A stretch of DNA of 64,000 nt from Siphonobacter sp. BAB-5405 (GCF_002872335.1 NZ_NJAG01000015.1:40207-104206); one strand, 5' to 3'. Shown: positions 42,025 through 52,061, numbered from the stretch's first letter. A program made the numbers and translations. The notes: generated by a model not told the origin, from the sequence alone.

Positions 42025-43167
42025 ATGCGTTTTGCCACGAAAGCCATTCATGCGGGCGTTGAACCGGACCCGTCTACGGGAGCCATCATGACACCCATTT
42101 ACCAAACTTCCACGTACGTACAGCAGGCTCCGGGGGTGCATAAAGGGTACGAGTACTCCCGTACACACAACCCTACGCGTACGGCTCTTCAGAACGCTCT
42201 GGCAGCCCTGGAAAATGCCCAACACGGCATTTGTTACGCTTCGGGACTGGCCGCAACGGATGCCTTACTGAAGCTATTCAAGCCGGGCGATGAAATTGTG
42301 GCGACGAATGATTTATACGGAGGCACGTACCGGATTTTCGTACGCATTTTTGAAGACTTTGGGCTAAAATTTAAATTCATTGACCTCAGTGACCCGGCCG
42401 CCGTTGAAACGGCTTTCACCGAACAGACCAAAATGCTCTGGCTGGAAACACCCACGAATCCACTGCTGCGTATTTTGGATATTCGTTCCCTGGCTGCTCA
42501 GGCCCGTAATCGCGGCATTCTTACGGTGGTGGATAACACATTCGCCTCGCCCTACCTCCAAAACCCCTTGGACCTGGGAGCCGATATTGTCATGCATTCC
42601 GTGACGAAATACCTCGGCGGACACTCCGATACCGTAATGGGAGCCTTGATGCTCAATGACGATGAGCTGGCTGCCCGTCTGCGATTTATTCAGAATGCCT
42701 GCGGAGCCGTACCCGGTCCACAGGATTGCTTTCTGGTGCTGCGGGGAATCAAAACGCTACATATTCGTATGAAACAGCACTGCGAAAACGCCCGGCAGGT
42801 AGCGGAGTTTCTAAACAATCATCCGAAGGTTGGCAAAGTGTACTACCCCGGCTTGGCTACGCACCCGGGCCATGCACTGGCGGCGGAACAGATGCGGGAT
42901 TTCGGGGGAATGCTCTCCTTCGAACTTAAAGGCGATGATTACGAAGAAGCCGTTCGGGTGATGTCGAGCTTCAAGGTTTTTTCATTGGGCGAATCGCTCG
43001 GTGGCGTGGAATCGCTTTGTACGCACCCAGCGAGCATGACGCACGCCAGCATTCCCAAGTCCGAACGCGAAAAATCCGGGTTGAAGGATACGCTGATTCG
43101 GCTGAGCGTAGGAATCGAGGATGTGGAGGATTTGATCGAGGATCTGACGCAGGCGATTGAACGATAA
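42025..43167 (+). CDS. metB: cystathionine gamma-synthase / PLP sulfur-transfer enzyme
   Basis: A 380-residue PLP enzyme of the Cys/Met metabolism family. Motifs: the N-terminal TKAIHAGVEPDPSTGAIMTP, YEYSRTHNPTRTALQNALAAL, the PLP phosphate site YASGLAATDALL and the PLP lysine in HSVTKYLGGHSD (about residue 195). GMLSFELKG and SLGGVESLCTHPASMTH close the protein. It makes cystathionine from O-succinyl- or O-acetyl-homoserine and cysteine, or may act as gamma-lyase; sequence alone does not decide. A CGTTAGC/GCTAACG repeat at 41965-41992 lies upstream; no SAM riboswitch is recognised. Confidence 0.88.
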   Translation: MRFATKAIHAGVEPDPSTGAIMTPIYQTSTYVQQAPGVHKGYEYSRTHNPTRTALQNALAALENAQHGICYASGLAATDALLKLFKPGDEIVATNDLYGGTYRIFVRIFEDFGLKFKFIDLSDPAAVETAFTEQTKMLWLETPTNPLLRILDIRSLAAQARNRGILTVVDNTFASPYLQNPLDLGADIVMHSVTKYLGGHSDTVMGALMLNDDELAARLRFIQNACGAVPGPQDCFLVLRGIKTLHIRMKQHCENARQVAEFLNNHPKVGKVYYPGLATHPGHALAAEQMRDFGGMLSFELKGDDYEEAVRVMSSFKVFSLGESLGGVESLCTHPASMTHASIPKSEREKSGLKDTLIRLSVGIEDVEDLIEDLTQAIER

Positions 43168-43187
43168 GTCTAATCGCGGATTATAAA

Positions 43188-43219
43188 AAAAGAGCCTCCG
43201 GGATACCGGAGGCTCTTTT
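43188..43219. terminator. bidirectional terminator between metB and the lipoprotein gene
   Basis: Perfect 14-base arms (stem AAAAGAGCCTCCGG and complement) around GATA, with A and T ends. It separates convergent genes. Confidence 0.9.
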
Positions 43220-43232
43220 CAGTTCTGGTGTA

Positions 43233-43718
43233 CTAAGGCGTTAGTCGTACGCGTACTTGTACGGGAATAATCGTTTCGCCATTGTCCAGTGTAACTAGGA
43301 ACATGAAGGCGATTTCACCGTTGGCCGTGACGAGACGAGCATTAGCAGCTGATTTGGATTTAAATTCAACCAGCGTCGTGGTGAATTTAACCGAAGTTCC
43401 ATTGCCTGCAATGGGTTGGGCAATGTACGTAGCGTTCGCTACTGAACCTGCGTTAATGCTACTGTTTCCAGCCGAAACCCGAGTGATTTCCTTAATCGTA
43501 CGTCCGCTATTTTCTGGAATAGACAGCGTGAACTCAATCGCTGAGGTAGAATCCTTAATGGATTTCGTGATGTAGGGATTGAATCCGTACGTAGTCGTAC
43601 CGGGGAACGTCACGGGTACTGCGGGTCGGTTGTCTTCGTAAAACGTGCCAAAATCATCCTTACAAGACGTAAGCAGGATGGGAAAGCACAGGATCATTAA
43701 AAGAAATATGTTTTTCAT
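43233..43718 (-). CDS. SusCD-associated lipoprotein (DUF4843/DUF1735-like)
   Basis: A 161-residue lipoprotein. Residues 1-19 end in lipobox LLTSC with the lipid on Cys19. The mature part is one beta-sandwich (TFPGTTTYGFNPYI, then SIPENSGRTIKEI and ending IIPVQVRVRLTP). It resembles small surface lipoproteins encoded with SusC/SusD pairs. It comes 24 bases after the SusD gene and so is in its operon. It may help bind a substrate at the outer membrane. The Pfam match is a guess. Confidence 0.75.
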   Translation of the reverse strand: MKNIFLLMILCFPILLTSCKDDFGTFYEDNRPAVPVTFPGTTTYGFNPYITKSIKDSTSAIEFTLSIPENSGRTIKEITRVSAGNSSINAGSVANATYIAQPIAGNGTSVKFTTTLVEFKSKSAANARLVTANGEIAFMFLVTLDNGETIIPVQVRVRLTP

Positions 43719-43742
43719 CTGTGTCGATAATTAGAAGTGTGT

Positions 43743-45215
43743 TTAGTTCACATCCCACCAAACCCGTACGTTCTGAAGTATGTTGTTCGGGAAATTAGGA
43801 TTTCTGGCAATTTCCTGATCAATGTAACGAGCCCGAACCGGACGCGTTCCGTCCACGCCGACCGCGTTCTGGTGCTGGGCTAACGTAGGGTAACCCGTTC
43901 TCCGCCAGTCATTCCACTGCTCAAGACCATTGCCGTACAGTGAAATATACTTCTGGGTAATGATCTGTTTGATCTTCTCTTCGTTACTACCCGCTAACGT
44001 TACGACCGTAGGGTTCGCCGTGAAGTAAGCACTGATGTCCGCGTCAGAAATACCCGCCGATGCCATGGACGTCCGAATGCCTTCTTCGTAAAGTTTCTGA
44101 GCATCGCCTGCCGTACCTAAGCGGATAGCAGATTCGGCTAAGATGAAGGCACGCTGCCAGTTGGTAATTAACCGAACGGGACCTTCTCCGTTTTCACCCG
44201 TTACGTACGAGCTGAACATGGAGCGATTCGCCGCCTGTGGAGGGGTACCGGCAAAACCGTTATCAATGGTTACGTAGTTGCCGGTAGGCCGGGTTACGAA
44301 TAACGGAAGCCGGGGGTCTTTCAATCCCTGTAGTAACGTTACGAAACGGGTACTGATTAACTGATCCGTACTGAAGGAAGAGTTGTATGTGTACGTGTAA
44401 ATCGGACTTTGGCTACCTACCTGCGATCCGAAATTCACGGCCAGATTTTGAGCATTCGTCGTAATGAAGTCATTGCCTTGAATGACTTCATCAATGATTG
44501 ACTTCGCCTTCGCGGGCTCTACGCTACTGATTTGCAAGGCTAGCTTCAACAGTAAGGTGTTACCGGCTTTTTTCCAGTTTTCGATCGTACCGCCGTAAAC
44601 GATGTCGTCGCTACCGGGCGTGGTACTACTGGTTTTTTCCAGATCAGCCAACCCTTCTTTCACCAGGTCAAACAGGCTTTGAATGCCCTTGGCATTATCG
44701 CCCAGGTAAATCTCTTTCTGCGTATCCAGTCGAGGTTGCGTATTGGCATCTCCCTGCAGAGCTTGCGAATATGGCACATCACCCCATACGTCCGTTGCGA
44801 TGGAAAACGTATACGCTTTCATGATTTTGGCAATGCCGACATAGGCGTTGGAATTGCTCGTCTGGGCTACTTCAATAAGTTTCTGATAATTGATCAGAGC
44901 ACCACCGTAGATTTCAAATCGCCACTGGTTTCCGAAATCAGATCCATCCGTATTGTAGCGATCCCAGGTAACGGGGCTACCGTTGGCTCCGGCCGTTACG
45001 CTCATGATCACACTGGCAAAGCGGTTGAGATCATTAGCATTGGAGAATGCAGAACCCGCCAGTCCACTCGGTAACAGGGTAGCAGGAGGTACAGTAATAG
45101 GATTGTTGGGGTTCTGATTGATGTCCAGATAATCCGAGCAGGAAGAAAGAGCGACTACCGAACAGGCCATCGTTACTCCCTTTATCCATTTTTTATGTAT
45201 TGCTGAGAACTTCAT
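43743..45215 (-). CDS. SusD/RagB-family outer membrane lipoprotein
   Basis: A 490-residue nutrient-binding lipoprotein. The signal ends with lipobox ALSSC. DYLDINQNPNNPITVPPATLLP opens the mature protein, the usual SusD-like type 2 start. TPR-like helices with the SusD-typical aromatic pockets follow. The C-terminus includes YGNGLEQWNDWRRTGYPTL, which matches this subfamily. It sits over the SusC barrel, forming the pedal-bin transporter. The ligand is unknown because no hydrolase genes accompany the pair. Confidence 0.92.
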   Translation of the reverse strand: MKFSAIHKKWIKGVTMACSVVALSSCSDYLDINQNPNNPITVPPATLLPSGLAGSAFSNANDLNRFASVIMSVTAGANGSPVTWDRYNTDGSDFGNQWRFEIYGGALINYQKLIEVAQTSNSNAYVGIAKIMKAYTFSIATDVWGDVPYSQALQGDANTQPRLDTQKEIYLGDNAKGIQSLFDLVKEGLADLEKTSSTTPGSDDIVYGGTIENWKKAGNTLLLKLALQISSVEPAKAKSIIDEVIQGNDFITTNAQNLAVNFGSQVGSQSPIYTYTYNSSFSTDQLISTRFVTLLQGLKDPRLPLFVTRPTGNYVTIDNGFAGTPPQAANRSMFSSYVTGENGEGPVRLITNWQRAFILAESAIRLGTAGDAQKLYEEGIRTSMASAGISDADISAYFTANPTVVTLAGSNEEKIKQIITQKYISLYGNGLEQWNDWRRTGYPTLAQHQNAVGVDGTRPVRARYIDQEIARNPNFPNNILQNVRVWWDVN

Positions 45216-45227
45216 CTAAGTACAGAA

Positions 45228-48200
45228 TTAGAATGTTACACGAAGGTTAACTCCATAATTGCGTGTAGTAGGAATACCGTTCAGGTCTAGACCTTGAATA
45301 TTACCGGCTCCTTGCGTATTGATTTCAGGATCGCTGGGGAAACCAGGAGCGTACATCCACAGGTTCCGGCCACTGACGCCAATGCTGATGTTGCCAAAAG
45401 GCGTACGGCTCAGCAGCGAGCTGGGAAGGGCGTAGTTCAGAGCAACCTCCCGAAGACGATACGCCGTTGCGTCAAATACGGCTCCTTGTGATGCTAAACC
45501 ACCCAGGCTCTGCCAGTAACTTTGAGCGGAGATCTGAATGTTATTCGGACGGGTGGTTCCATCCGCATTGAGAATAACGCCGGGTAAAATGCGGGGCTGG
45601 TTACGGTCAACACCGGTAATTTCCGTCTGGCCGGCATTTCGCATATCTACCTGAGAGAAGGAATAGAGTTGTCCGCCTTTATTGACGTCCACCAGTGCGG
45701 ATAACGTGAAACCTTTGTACGAGAAGTTATTCGTCAAACCAGCCACCCAGTCTTTCTGCGGATTCGAGATTACTTGTCCGGCAATACCGGGCACGAATAA
45801 GCCCGTATTGGGGTTAACCAGCAATTCACCACTTTCGGTACGGGCATTGGCCGTTCCGATGATTACGCCGTAGGGGTAACCAACGGCAATCGAAGGAGCA
45901 ATACCGGAGAAACTGTCGCCCGTGATGTTGGAGTTGTTAACACCCTCCGAGATCGCAACCACTTTATTGCGAATACGGGTAAAGTTCAACAACACATCCC
46001 ACTTGAAGGAAGACGTACGAATAGGCGTAGCCGAAAGCTGTAACTCAATCCCTTTGTTCTGCATTTCGCCGATGTTCGTCGTGCGAGTGTCGTAACCGCT
46101 GGAATTTGAGATCGCTACGTTGAAAATCTGGCTGGTACTTCTGGTATTGAAATATGTAAAATCAACGCCCAGACGATTGTTGAAGAAGCCTACGTTCAGA
46201 CCTACTTCAAAGGAGTTTACGAACTCAGGTTTTAAGTTCGTGGAACCAATCCGGCCATCGGGTTGAAAACCGGGGAGGCTAGTACCGCCCACATTCAGCG
46301 GGAAGGTTATATCCGCAACGTTATTACCGAAAGTCGCTGAAGTAAAGAAAGACTGTAAGCGATACGGATCAGCATCACGACCTACCCGGGCAATGTTTCC
46401 TCGCACTTTCAAATAAGAAACTGCTTCCGTTTTTACGTTAAACGCTTCAAGCGGGACAAAGCTCAACGCAGCCGAAGGATAGAAATAGGCATTTTGTTCC
46501 TTTGGTAACGTAGAAGACTGATCTACGCGGCCCGATAATTCCAGAAACAGATACGATTTGTAATCCAACGAAAGTTGACCGTAATGACCTACCAGGCGGC
46601 GTCGGTTGGTAGACGCATAGGATTTAGTAAATACGGAACCTACGCCCACGTTGTCAAAACCAGGAATAGCCAGTGATTCTGAAATAACGCCTGATTCTCT
46701 GTACGACCGCTGGTTCAGGTTTTGTCCTAACAACAGATTCGCATTCAGGCCTTGTACAAACAGATCATTTTTCTTGGCGTTGATCAACAGGTCACCGTTT
46801 AACTCCGACCGGAAACGTAGATCTTCATCGATCTGGCCCTGAGGTGCACGGGCGGCTCCCACGCGTTGAATCTGCTTTCTGTTGTCCGTATACGTATCCG
46901 CAGTCACCCGGTAGCTAACGTTCAGCCAGTTCGTGATGTCGTATCCGACGGAAAGGTTACCAAAAACCCGGTCAACGTTGCTGTTAAAGAAGGTATTCTG
47001 GATGCTCCATAACGGGTGATTCTGACCATTCACGAAGTAAAAATCTTCACCCGTGAGGGGATCCAGATAAGGGGTGTTGACCAGGTCGTAACTTCTGGGA
47101 ATACGCGTAATCTGTCCAAAAGCACTACCGCCATTACCCATCAGCGTATTTTTCTGAGCCGACTTTACGTACGTGATGGTGCCGCCCAGTTTAATACCGT
47201 TTTTCAGCTTGCTGTTTCCACCCACTTGTACGCTATGACGATCGAAATCACTCTCCCGAACGACCCCATTCTGAATGGTGCTGGAAATCGTAGCCGCGAA
47301 ATTGTTGTTCTGATCGCCACCCGCAATGTTCAGGGCGTTCTGGAACATAGTTCCCGTTTTGTAGAAATCCCGGATGTTATTCGGATAAGCCCGGTAGGGA
47401 ACCGTTTCTCCCCGGAAGTTCTGTACCGTTTCGAAACCAGGCGTACCAAACGCAGGTCCCCAGGAATTCGTACTATTGTTTACGTAGTTGTTCTGCGTAC
47501 CCTGTCCGTACTGGTTCTGAAGCTTGGGCAGATACGCAACATTTTGCCAGTTTACCGAAGAGTTAAACGTCACCTCGGTTTTACCATTTAAGCCCTTCCC
47601 GCTTTTCGTGGTAATCACAATCACCCCGGCGGAAGCTCTGGAACCATACAATACCGAAGCGGCAGGGCCTTTCAGTACGTTGATAGACTCGATACTTTCC
47701 GGGCTAATGTCGGCGAGACGGCTAGAAGGCTGAGAGCCAAAAAGCGTATTCTGAGAGTTGTCTACGTCATTGTTGAAGATGATCCCATCCACAACGACGA
47801 GCGGCTGGTTACTACCATTGAAGGAAGTAATCCCGCGGATGTTGATGTTCGTAGAGGCACCCGGAGCACCCGAAGAGCTCGTGATATTAACCCCGGCTAC
47901 TTTACCCTGTAAGGTGTTCAGCACGTTGGGCTCCGAGCGTTGGGCCAAGGCAGAACCATTTACATTTTGAGTAGCATACCCCAGCGAACGCGTATCTCTT
48001 TCAATACCCTGTGCGGTGACGACCACTTCGTTCAGCGATTCAACACTCGACTGAAGAACGACATCAATCGTCGTCCGGCCGTTGATTTCCTCTTCTTTAC
48101 GACCGAAGCCGACCGCACTGAATACCAGGGTAGTACCGTTTGCAGGTAGGGTCAACCGATAAGTGCCCTTCGCGTCTGTATTGGTTCCGGTGTTACTGCC

Positions 48201-48335
48201 TTTGACAACAACAGTAACCCCAGGAATGGGTGCTCCATCTTCGGAGGCCGTAACGGTACCCGTTACGATACGATCCTGTGCCTGGGCAATCCACCCGAAT
48301 AGCATCAGAAAAGTGAAGAATAAAAGTTTCTTCAT
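45228..48335 (-). CDS. SusC/RagA-family TonB-linked outer membrane transporter
   Basis: A 1035-residue TonB-dependent receptor. ATG 48335 is chosen since it opens a standard signal peptide (MKKLLFFTFLMLFGWIAQAQ); the frame continues upstream without support. A carboxypeptidase-like domain follows (GTVTASEDGAPIPGVTVVVK). Next are a TonB box-like stretch (SLNEVVVTAQGIE), the plug (VAGVNITSSSGAPGAS and VVDGIIFNNDVD) and the 22-strand barrel, ending LRVTF. It imports oligomers bound by SusD and is energised by TonB. The SusD gene follows by 12 bases. A long gene-free region upstream must hold its promoter. Confidence 0.95.
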   Translation of the reverse strand: MKKLLFFTFLMLFGWIAQAQDRIVTGTVTASEDGAPIPGVTVVVKGSNTGTNTDAKGTYRLTLPANGTTLVFSAVGFGRKEEEINGRTTIDVVLQSSVESLNEVVVTAQGIERDTRSLGYATQNVNGSALAQRSEPNVLNTLQGKVAGVNITSSSGAPGASTNINIRGITSFNGSNQPLVVVDGIIFNNDVDNSQNTLFGSQPSSRLADISPESIESINVLKGPAASVLYGSRASAGVIVITTKSGKGLNGKTEVTFNSSVNWQNVAYLPKLQNQYGQGTQNNYVNNSTNSWGPAFGTPGFETVQNFRGETVPYRAYPNNIRDFYKTGTMFQNALNIAGGDQNNNFAATISSTIQNGVVRESDFDRHSVQVGGNSKLKNGIKLGGTITYVKSAQKNTLMGNGGSAFGQITRIPRSYDLVNTPYLDPLTGEDFYFVNGQNHPLWSIQNTFFNSNVDRVFGNLSVGYDITNWLNVSYRVTADTYTDNRKQIQRVGAARAPQGQIDEDLRFRSELNGDLLINAKKNDLFVQGLNANLLLGQNLNQRSYRESGVISESLAIPGFDNVGVGSVFTKSYASTNRRRLVGHYGQLSLDYKSYLFLELSGRVDQSSTLPKEQNAYFYPSAALSFVPLEAFNVKTEAVSYLKVRGNIARVGRDADPYRLQSFFTSATFGNNVADITFPLNVGGTSLPGFQPDGRIGSTNLKPEFVNSFEVGLNVGFFNNRLGVDFTYFNTRSTSQIFNVAISNSSGYDTRTTNIGEMQNKGIELQLSATPIRTSSFKWDVLLNFTRIRNKVVAISEGVNNSNITGDSFSGIAPSIAVGYPYGVIIGTANARTESGELLVNPNTGLFVPGIAGQVISNPQKDWVAGLTNNFSYKGFTLSALVDVNKGGQLYSFSQVDMRNAGQTEITGVDRNQPRILPGVILNADGTTRPNNIQISAQSYWQSLGGLASQGAVFDATAYRLREVALNYALPSSLLSRTPFGNISIGVSGRNLWMYAPGFPSDPEINTQGAGNIQGLDLNGIPTTRNYGVNLRVTF

Positions 48336-48900
48336 GGTTGTGGTAAATTGGTTAAGAAATAGACAAAAAGGAAACAGGAAAAGCAGAGCCTTACTGATAG
48401 GAGAATCCAGCAAATTCTATCCGATAAAAGAGGCTGTCGAAAGCAAAAAATTTCGCGTGGAGAGGAGCGTGTAGTAGTTAGGCATAGCTTTAAGAGTTGA
48501 TGAAGTAAGTAATGGCTAAGTACTTAAAGTATAATTTTAAAATGTGAGCATTTTTACTTAAAAATAGCCTTTGTGAAGGAGGCCTTTTAAAAATGGGCTA
48601 CAAAATTAGCTGTTTGCTATAGATATCCGAATAAAATTCGGTAAAATATTATTTAAGTAATTACATTTTAAGGAAATGATCCAAAGCCGTTTTTTTTAAA
48701 AATGCTAATAAAAGCTCTTTGAAGGCAGAATTTTTGATAAATTGATCAATGTCCTCCAGTAAAATTAGATATATTTTAAAATTTTTAAAGAAATTAAATT
48801 TTGATGATTCTGGAGTTATCCAATGTTTAGCATCCTGGAAAGCGGGACAAAAATCAAAATTTGCTCCTCCAATATGGGTTGAGTATATAGTACTATAATT
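48336..48900. other. AT-rich leader region upstream of the SusC gene
   Basis: 565 bases with no supported gene, AT-rich from 48530. CAAAATTA at 48616-48623 reads as TAATTTTG on the minus strand, a -7-like element. A matching TTG is not seen at the right distance, so the promoter call is weak. Confidence 0.35.
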
Positions 48901-48911
48901 TGCGATTTAGT

Positions 48912-49011
48912 CTCGGTATCAGGTGTGTAAAAAAAGGACGGTGGCTACAGGAAAATAGAGACTATACATAGATACCGAGGCGGCCTGTTCTTCAAAAGAG
49001 GCCGCCTCGGT
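48912..49011. promoter_or_regulatory. two mutually exclusive hairpins (switch-like structure)
   Basis: Hairpin 1 pairs CTCGGTATC at 48912-48920 with GATACCGAG at 48971-48979. Hairpin 2 pairs 48974-48986 (ACCGAGGCGGCCT) with 48999-49011 (AGGCCGCCTCGGT), 13 perfect pairs. Segment 48974-48979 belongs to both, so only one can form. No T-run follows on the plus strand. It may be a regulatory RNA element or a terminator with an alternative fold; direction of transcription is unknown. Confidence 0.5.
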
Positions 49012-49867
49012 GAAGGGAAAGAAACAAGGAGTTAGTTATCCGTTGCCAGCAAATTCGTGGCTCGTTCAAAAGCTGAAATCGATCAGAGGTATTTGGTATA
49101 AACCGGGGCGGAAATAGTAGGAACGAGAATCCGTCTGTAGGTTAGCGATTAAACAATCCATAACTCACCTTAGCAGAATCTGGTTGTTTGCCTGGTCCTA
49201 GCGAGGTACGTTGTAACTCTGGCTTCCTACGGCAGAAGTCAAAGCATCAGTGGAAACATTACCGCCCTTCTTAAGATCGCATACAACTGTTGAAACAGTT
49301 GTCATACGTTGCTGAATTCAGAGGTTCATCGGCTAGCCGTGCCGTTTGTAACTACGCCATAGCTCGTTTCCCTGCTCATGACATCAGAATGGATTTATCG
49401 TCACCAGCCATAGTAGCCGTAGCCGCTACTGCACGTTCCTGTACGTAAGCCCTCAGGGTTGCAACAACGAACGGGAGGTAACACAGGAATGAATACCCAG
49501 ATTCTTGCCAGTAACCTGGCAACATAGACTTCCGGCTCAGGCCGAATGAATACCTGAGTAATCCCAGAAGAGCTGACGATGGTTAGAAAACCGGACAGCC
49601 GCAGAGAATCGGCCCTGGTTTAGGGGATGTAAGGAAAAAAGTAATCACGATGTTGATGAAGTTTTGGTTAAGGAAAATTCCAATGGGTTGCAAAAGTAGA
49701 AGGTTTATTTTGTCAGACAATAGGAAAGTATTTTTTTTACGAAATGTCCTATGTTTTTTTCTTATGAGTCTTGACGAGGCCTGATTTCATTGGTTGAAAA
49801 GCTTATAAGGCAAAATTATATTTTGTTATCATTTTCAAAATAAGGTCTGTTCTAACCAGAGAAAACT
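49012..49867. other. gene-free stretch of moderate GC before the amidohydrolase
   Basis: About 850 bases with no long open frame. The portion up to 49640 is less AT-rich than ordinary gaps here and holds hairpins: an ACAACTGTT/AACAGTTGT repeat near 49280 and a GCCAG/CTGGC repeat near 49520. GAATGAATACC appears twice, near 49488 and 49545. It may be a non-coding RNA or a decayed gene. The part after 49680 is AT-rich, presumably promoter of the next gene. Confidence 0.4.
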
Positions 49868-51187
49868 ATGAAAAATTCTATTTTGGCCGCCTTACTACTG
49901 GTCTCTCTAGGGAGTCATGCTGCGGTGGATCCCGTTAAAAAACGCATGGATCAGATGGCTAAAGAGATTGAGAAAAAAGTGATTACCTGGCGGCGGGATT
50001 TTCATGAACATCCGGAGCTGGGAAACCGGGAATTCCGTACGTCCGAGAAGATAGCGGCTCATTTGAAGGCTCTGGGGCTGGAGGTAAAAACGGGCGTTGC
50101 CAAGACGGGTGTTGTAGCCATTTTGAAAGGGGGTAAACCCGGTCCGGTCATTGCCTTACGGGCGGACATGGATGGCTTACCCGTAACAGAACGCGTAGAC
50201 GTTCCTTTCGTTTCAAAGGTTACCACCGAATATAACGGACAGCAAACGGGGGTTATGCACGCCTGCGGTCACGATGGCCACGTAGCCATTCTGATGGGCG
50301 TAGCCGAAGTACTGGCCGGGGTAAAGAATGAGCTAAAAGGAACCATCAAGTTTATTTTCCAGCCCGCCGAAGAAGGAGCCCCGCAGGGCGAAGAAGGCGG
50401 AGCGGCTTTGATGATTAAAGAAGGCGTACTGGAAAATCCTAAGGTAGATGCCATTTTCGGCTTACACCTCAATGCTCAGACACCCATTGGGCAGATCAAA
50501 TACCGGCCCGGAGGTACCATGGCTGCCGTTGACTTCTTCAGTGTGAAAGTGAAAGGGAAACAATCGCACGGAGCCTATCCCTGGCTGAGTATCGATCCGA
50601 TTGTGACGGCTTCTCAGATTGTCAATAACCTGCAAACGATCGTTAGTCGTAAATTGGATCTGACTAGCGGAGCGGCTGTCGTAACAGTCGGGGCCATTCA
50701 CGGGGGCATCCGGCAGAACATTATTCCCGAAGAAGTGAATATGATGGGGACCATTCGCTACCTGGATGCTCCGATGCAAAAGGTGATTCATGACAACCTT
50801 CGGCAGGTGGCCGAAAAAACAGCCGAAAGCCAGGGAGCCAAAGCGGATGTGAAAATTGATGTCATGTATCCCGTTACTTATAATGATCCGGCCCTGACGG
50901 ATCAGATGGTTGGTTCGCTGGAAGAAGTGGCCGGGAAAGACAACGTTCTGCTGACACCCGCCGTAACCGGAGCGGAAGATTTCTCTTTTTTCCAGCAAAA
51001 AGTACCCGGACTGTTTTTCTTCCTGGGCGGAGCTCCGCTTAACAAATCCCAGGCACAAACCGCTCCACACCATACGCCGGACTTTTACATTGACGAAGGC
51101 GGGTTTGAACTGGGCATCCGGGCCTTCTGTCATTTGGTCGTAGACTACGCCGATCAGCACAAGTCGGCTAAAGTCAGCAGCCGTTAG
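49868..51187 (+). CDS. exported M20-family amidohydrolase
   Basis: A 439-residue protein of the M20D (aminoacylase/hippurate hydrolase) family. Signal peptide residues 1-19 (ending GSHAA). Metal ligands are visible in MHACGHDGHVAILMGVAEVL, FIFQPAEEGAPQGEEGG and the final APHHTPDFYIDE. The dimerisation or lid domain starts near residue 215 (AVDFFSVKVKGKQSHGAYPW). It would remove acyl groups from N-acyl amino acids, or cleave dipeptide-like amides, in the periplasm. Its stop codon overlaps the convergent SDR gene by 4 bases. Confidence 0.92.
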   Translation: MKNSILAALLLVSLGSHAAVDPVKKRMDQMAKEIEKKVITWRRDFHEHPELGNREFRTSEKIAAHLKALGLEVKTGVAKTGVVAILKGGKPGPVIALRADMDGLPVTERVDVPFVSKVTTEYNGQQTGVMHACGHDGHVAILMGVAEVLAGVKNELKGTIKFIFQPAEEGAPQGEEGGAALMIKEGVLENPKVDAIFGLHLNAQTPIGQIKYRPGGTMAAVDFFSVKVKGKQSHGAYPWLSIDPIVTASQIVNNLQTIVSRKLDLTSGAAVVTVGAIHGGIRQNIIPEEVNMMGTIRYLDAPMQKVIHDNLRQVAEKTAESQGAKADVKIDVMYPVTYNDPALTDQMVGSLEEVAGKDNVLLTPAVTGAEDFSFFQQKVPGLFFFLGGAPLNKSQAQTAPHHTPDFYIDEGGFELGIRAFCHLVVDYADQHKSAKVSSR

Positions 51188-51987
51188 GAGCGAATTTTGT
51201 AGTTACGGATCATCAACCACAACAGGCCGGGTGCGTATCGTTTGAGATAGGCCCCGGCTACTTCTTTCAGGCCTCCGATGTACACTTCCCGCTTGCGGGA
51301 GCGGAGGGCCTTGAGGATACGTTCAGCACATACATCGGCGGGGATGCCCCGGGCCTGGTTTTCATCCATCCGGTTATTGGCTTCGCCGCGACCGTTCAGG
51401 GCATTAAGCGAAATAGCGGTTTTGATGTAACCCGGACAGATGATCGTCACCCAAAGTCCTTCCCGCCAGATTTCGGCCCGTAGCGAATCAAAGAAACCAC
51501 GAATAGCGAATTTGGAGGCGGCATAACTCGTCCGCATCGGTGTAGCGACGTACCCGGCAATGCTTGAAACGGGTACAATCAGGCCGTTTTTCTGAGCTAG
51601 TAGCGTGGGTAATACCGCTTTAGTCAGGGCAACGACGCCAAAATAGTTGACCTCCATCAGCCGACGATCTACATCGATGGAGCTCTCCAGAGCCAGTGAC
51701 CGCTGACTAATCCCTGCGTTCTGTACCAGAATATCAATACGGCCAAAGGTTTGTAAAACGTCCTGAAGGCAAGCAGTAAACGTATGGGGTTGACTCATAT
51801 CCATGACCACAATCCGGACGCGGTCGGCGGGCAGAGCCAGCTCTTGAGCCACCCGCTGTAATTCGGTTTCTCGCCGGGCTGAAAGTACCAGACAACTTCC
51901 TTCGCGGGCGAAGGCATGAGCTAAGGCTTCGCCAATGCCTGACGAAGCTCCCGTAATCCAGACGACCTGATCCCGAAATGTGGACAT
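51184..51987 (-). CDS. short-chain dehydrogenase/reductase
   Basis: A 267-residue SDR. ATG 51987 gives the usual short N-terminus (MSTFRDQVVWITGASSGIGE); the frame extends upstream without support. The NAD(P) site is WITGASSGIGEALAHAF, with NAG in LVQNAGISQR. The catalytic Ser and YAASK are in VSSIAGYVATPMRTSYAASKF. The C-terminal segment resembles the DltE-like / YqjQ type that acts on lipid-like substrates, an uncertain hint. No operon partner is seen. Confidence 0.9.
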   Translation of the reverse strand: MSTFRDQVVWITGASSGIGEALAHAFAREGSCLVLSARRETELQRVAQELALPADRVRIVVMDMSQPHTFTACLQDVLQTFGRIDILVQNAGISQRSLALESSIDVDRRLMEVNYFGVVALTKAVLPTLLAQKNGLIVPVSSIAGYVATPMRTSYAASKFAIRGFFDSLRAEIWREGLWVTIICPGYIKTAISLNALNGRGEANNRMDENQARGIPADVCAERILKALRSRKREVYIGGLKEVAGAYLKRYAPGLLWLMIRNYKIRS

Positions 51988-52026
51988 ACCGTAAAAAGGT
52001 TTTGTGTGAAAGCGGGACGTTAGGTA

Positions 52027-52061
52027 CAAAAAAGAACCGTCGCTTCAAAGAAACGACGGTT
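52027..52061 (-). terminator. terminator between the LytTR operon and the SDR gene
   Basis: Arms AACCGTCG (52035-52042) and CGACGGTT (52054-52061). On the minus strand a CTTTTTTG tail follows. It lies upstream of the SDR start. Confidence 0.7.

Noticed and set aside
49012..49680. RNase P RNA or tmRNA gene
   Set aside because: The conserved core of RNase P RNA (GAGGAAAGTCC-like) and tRNA-like ends of tmRNA were not found on either strand.
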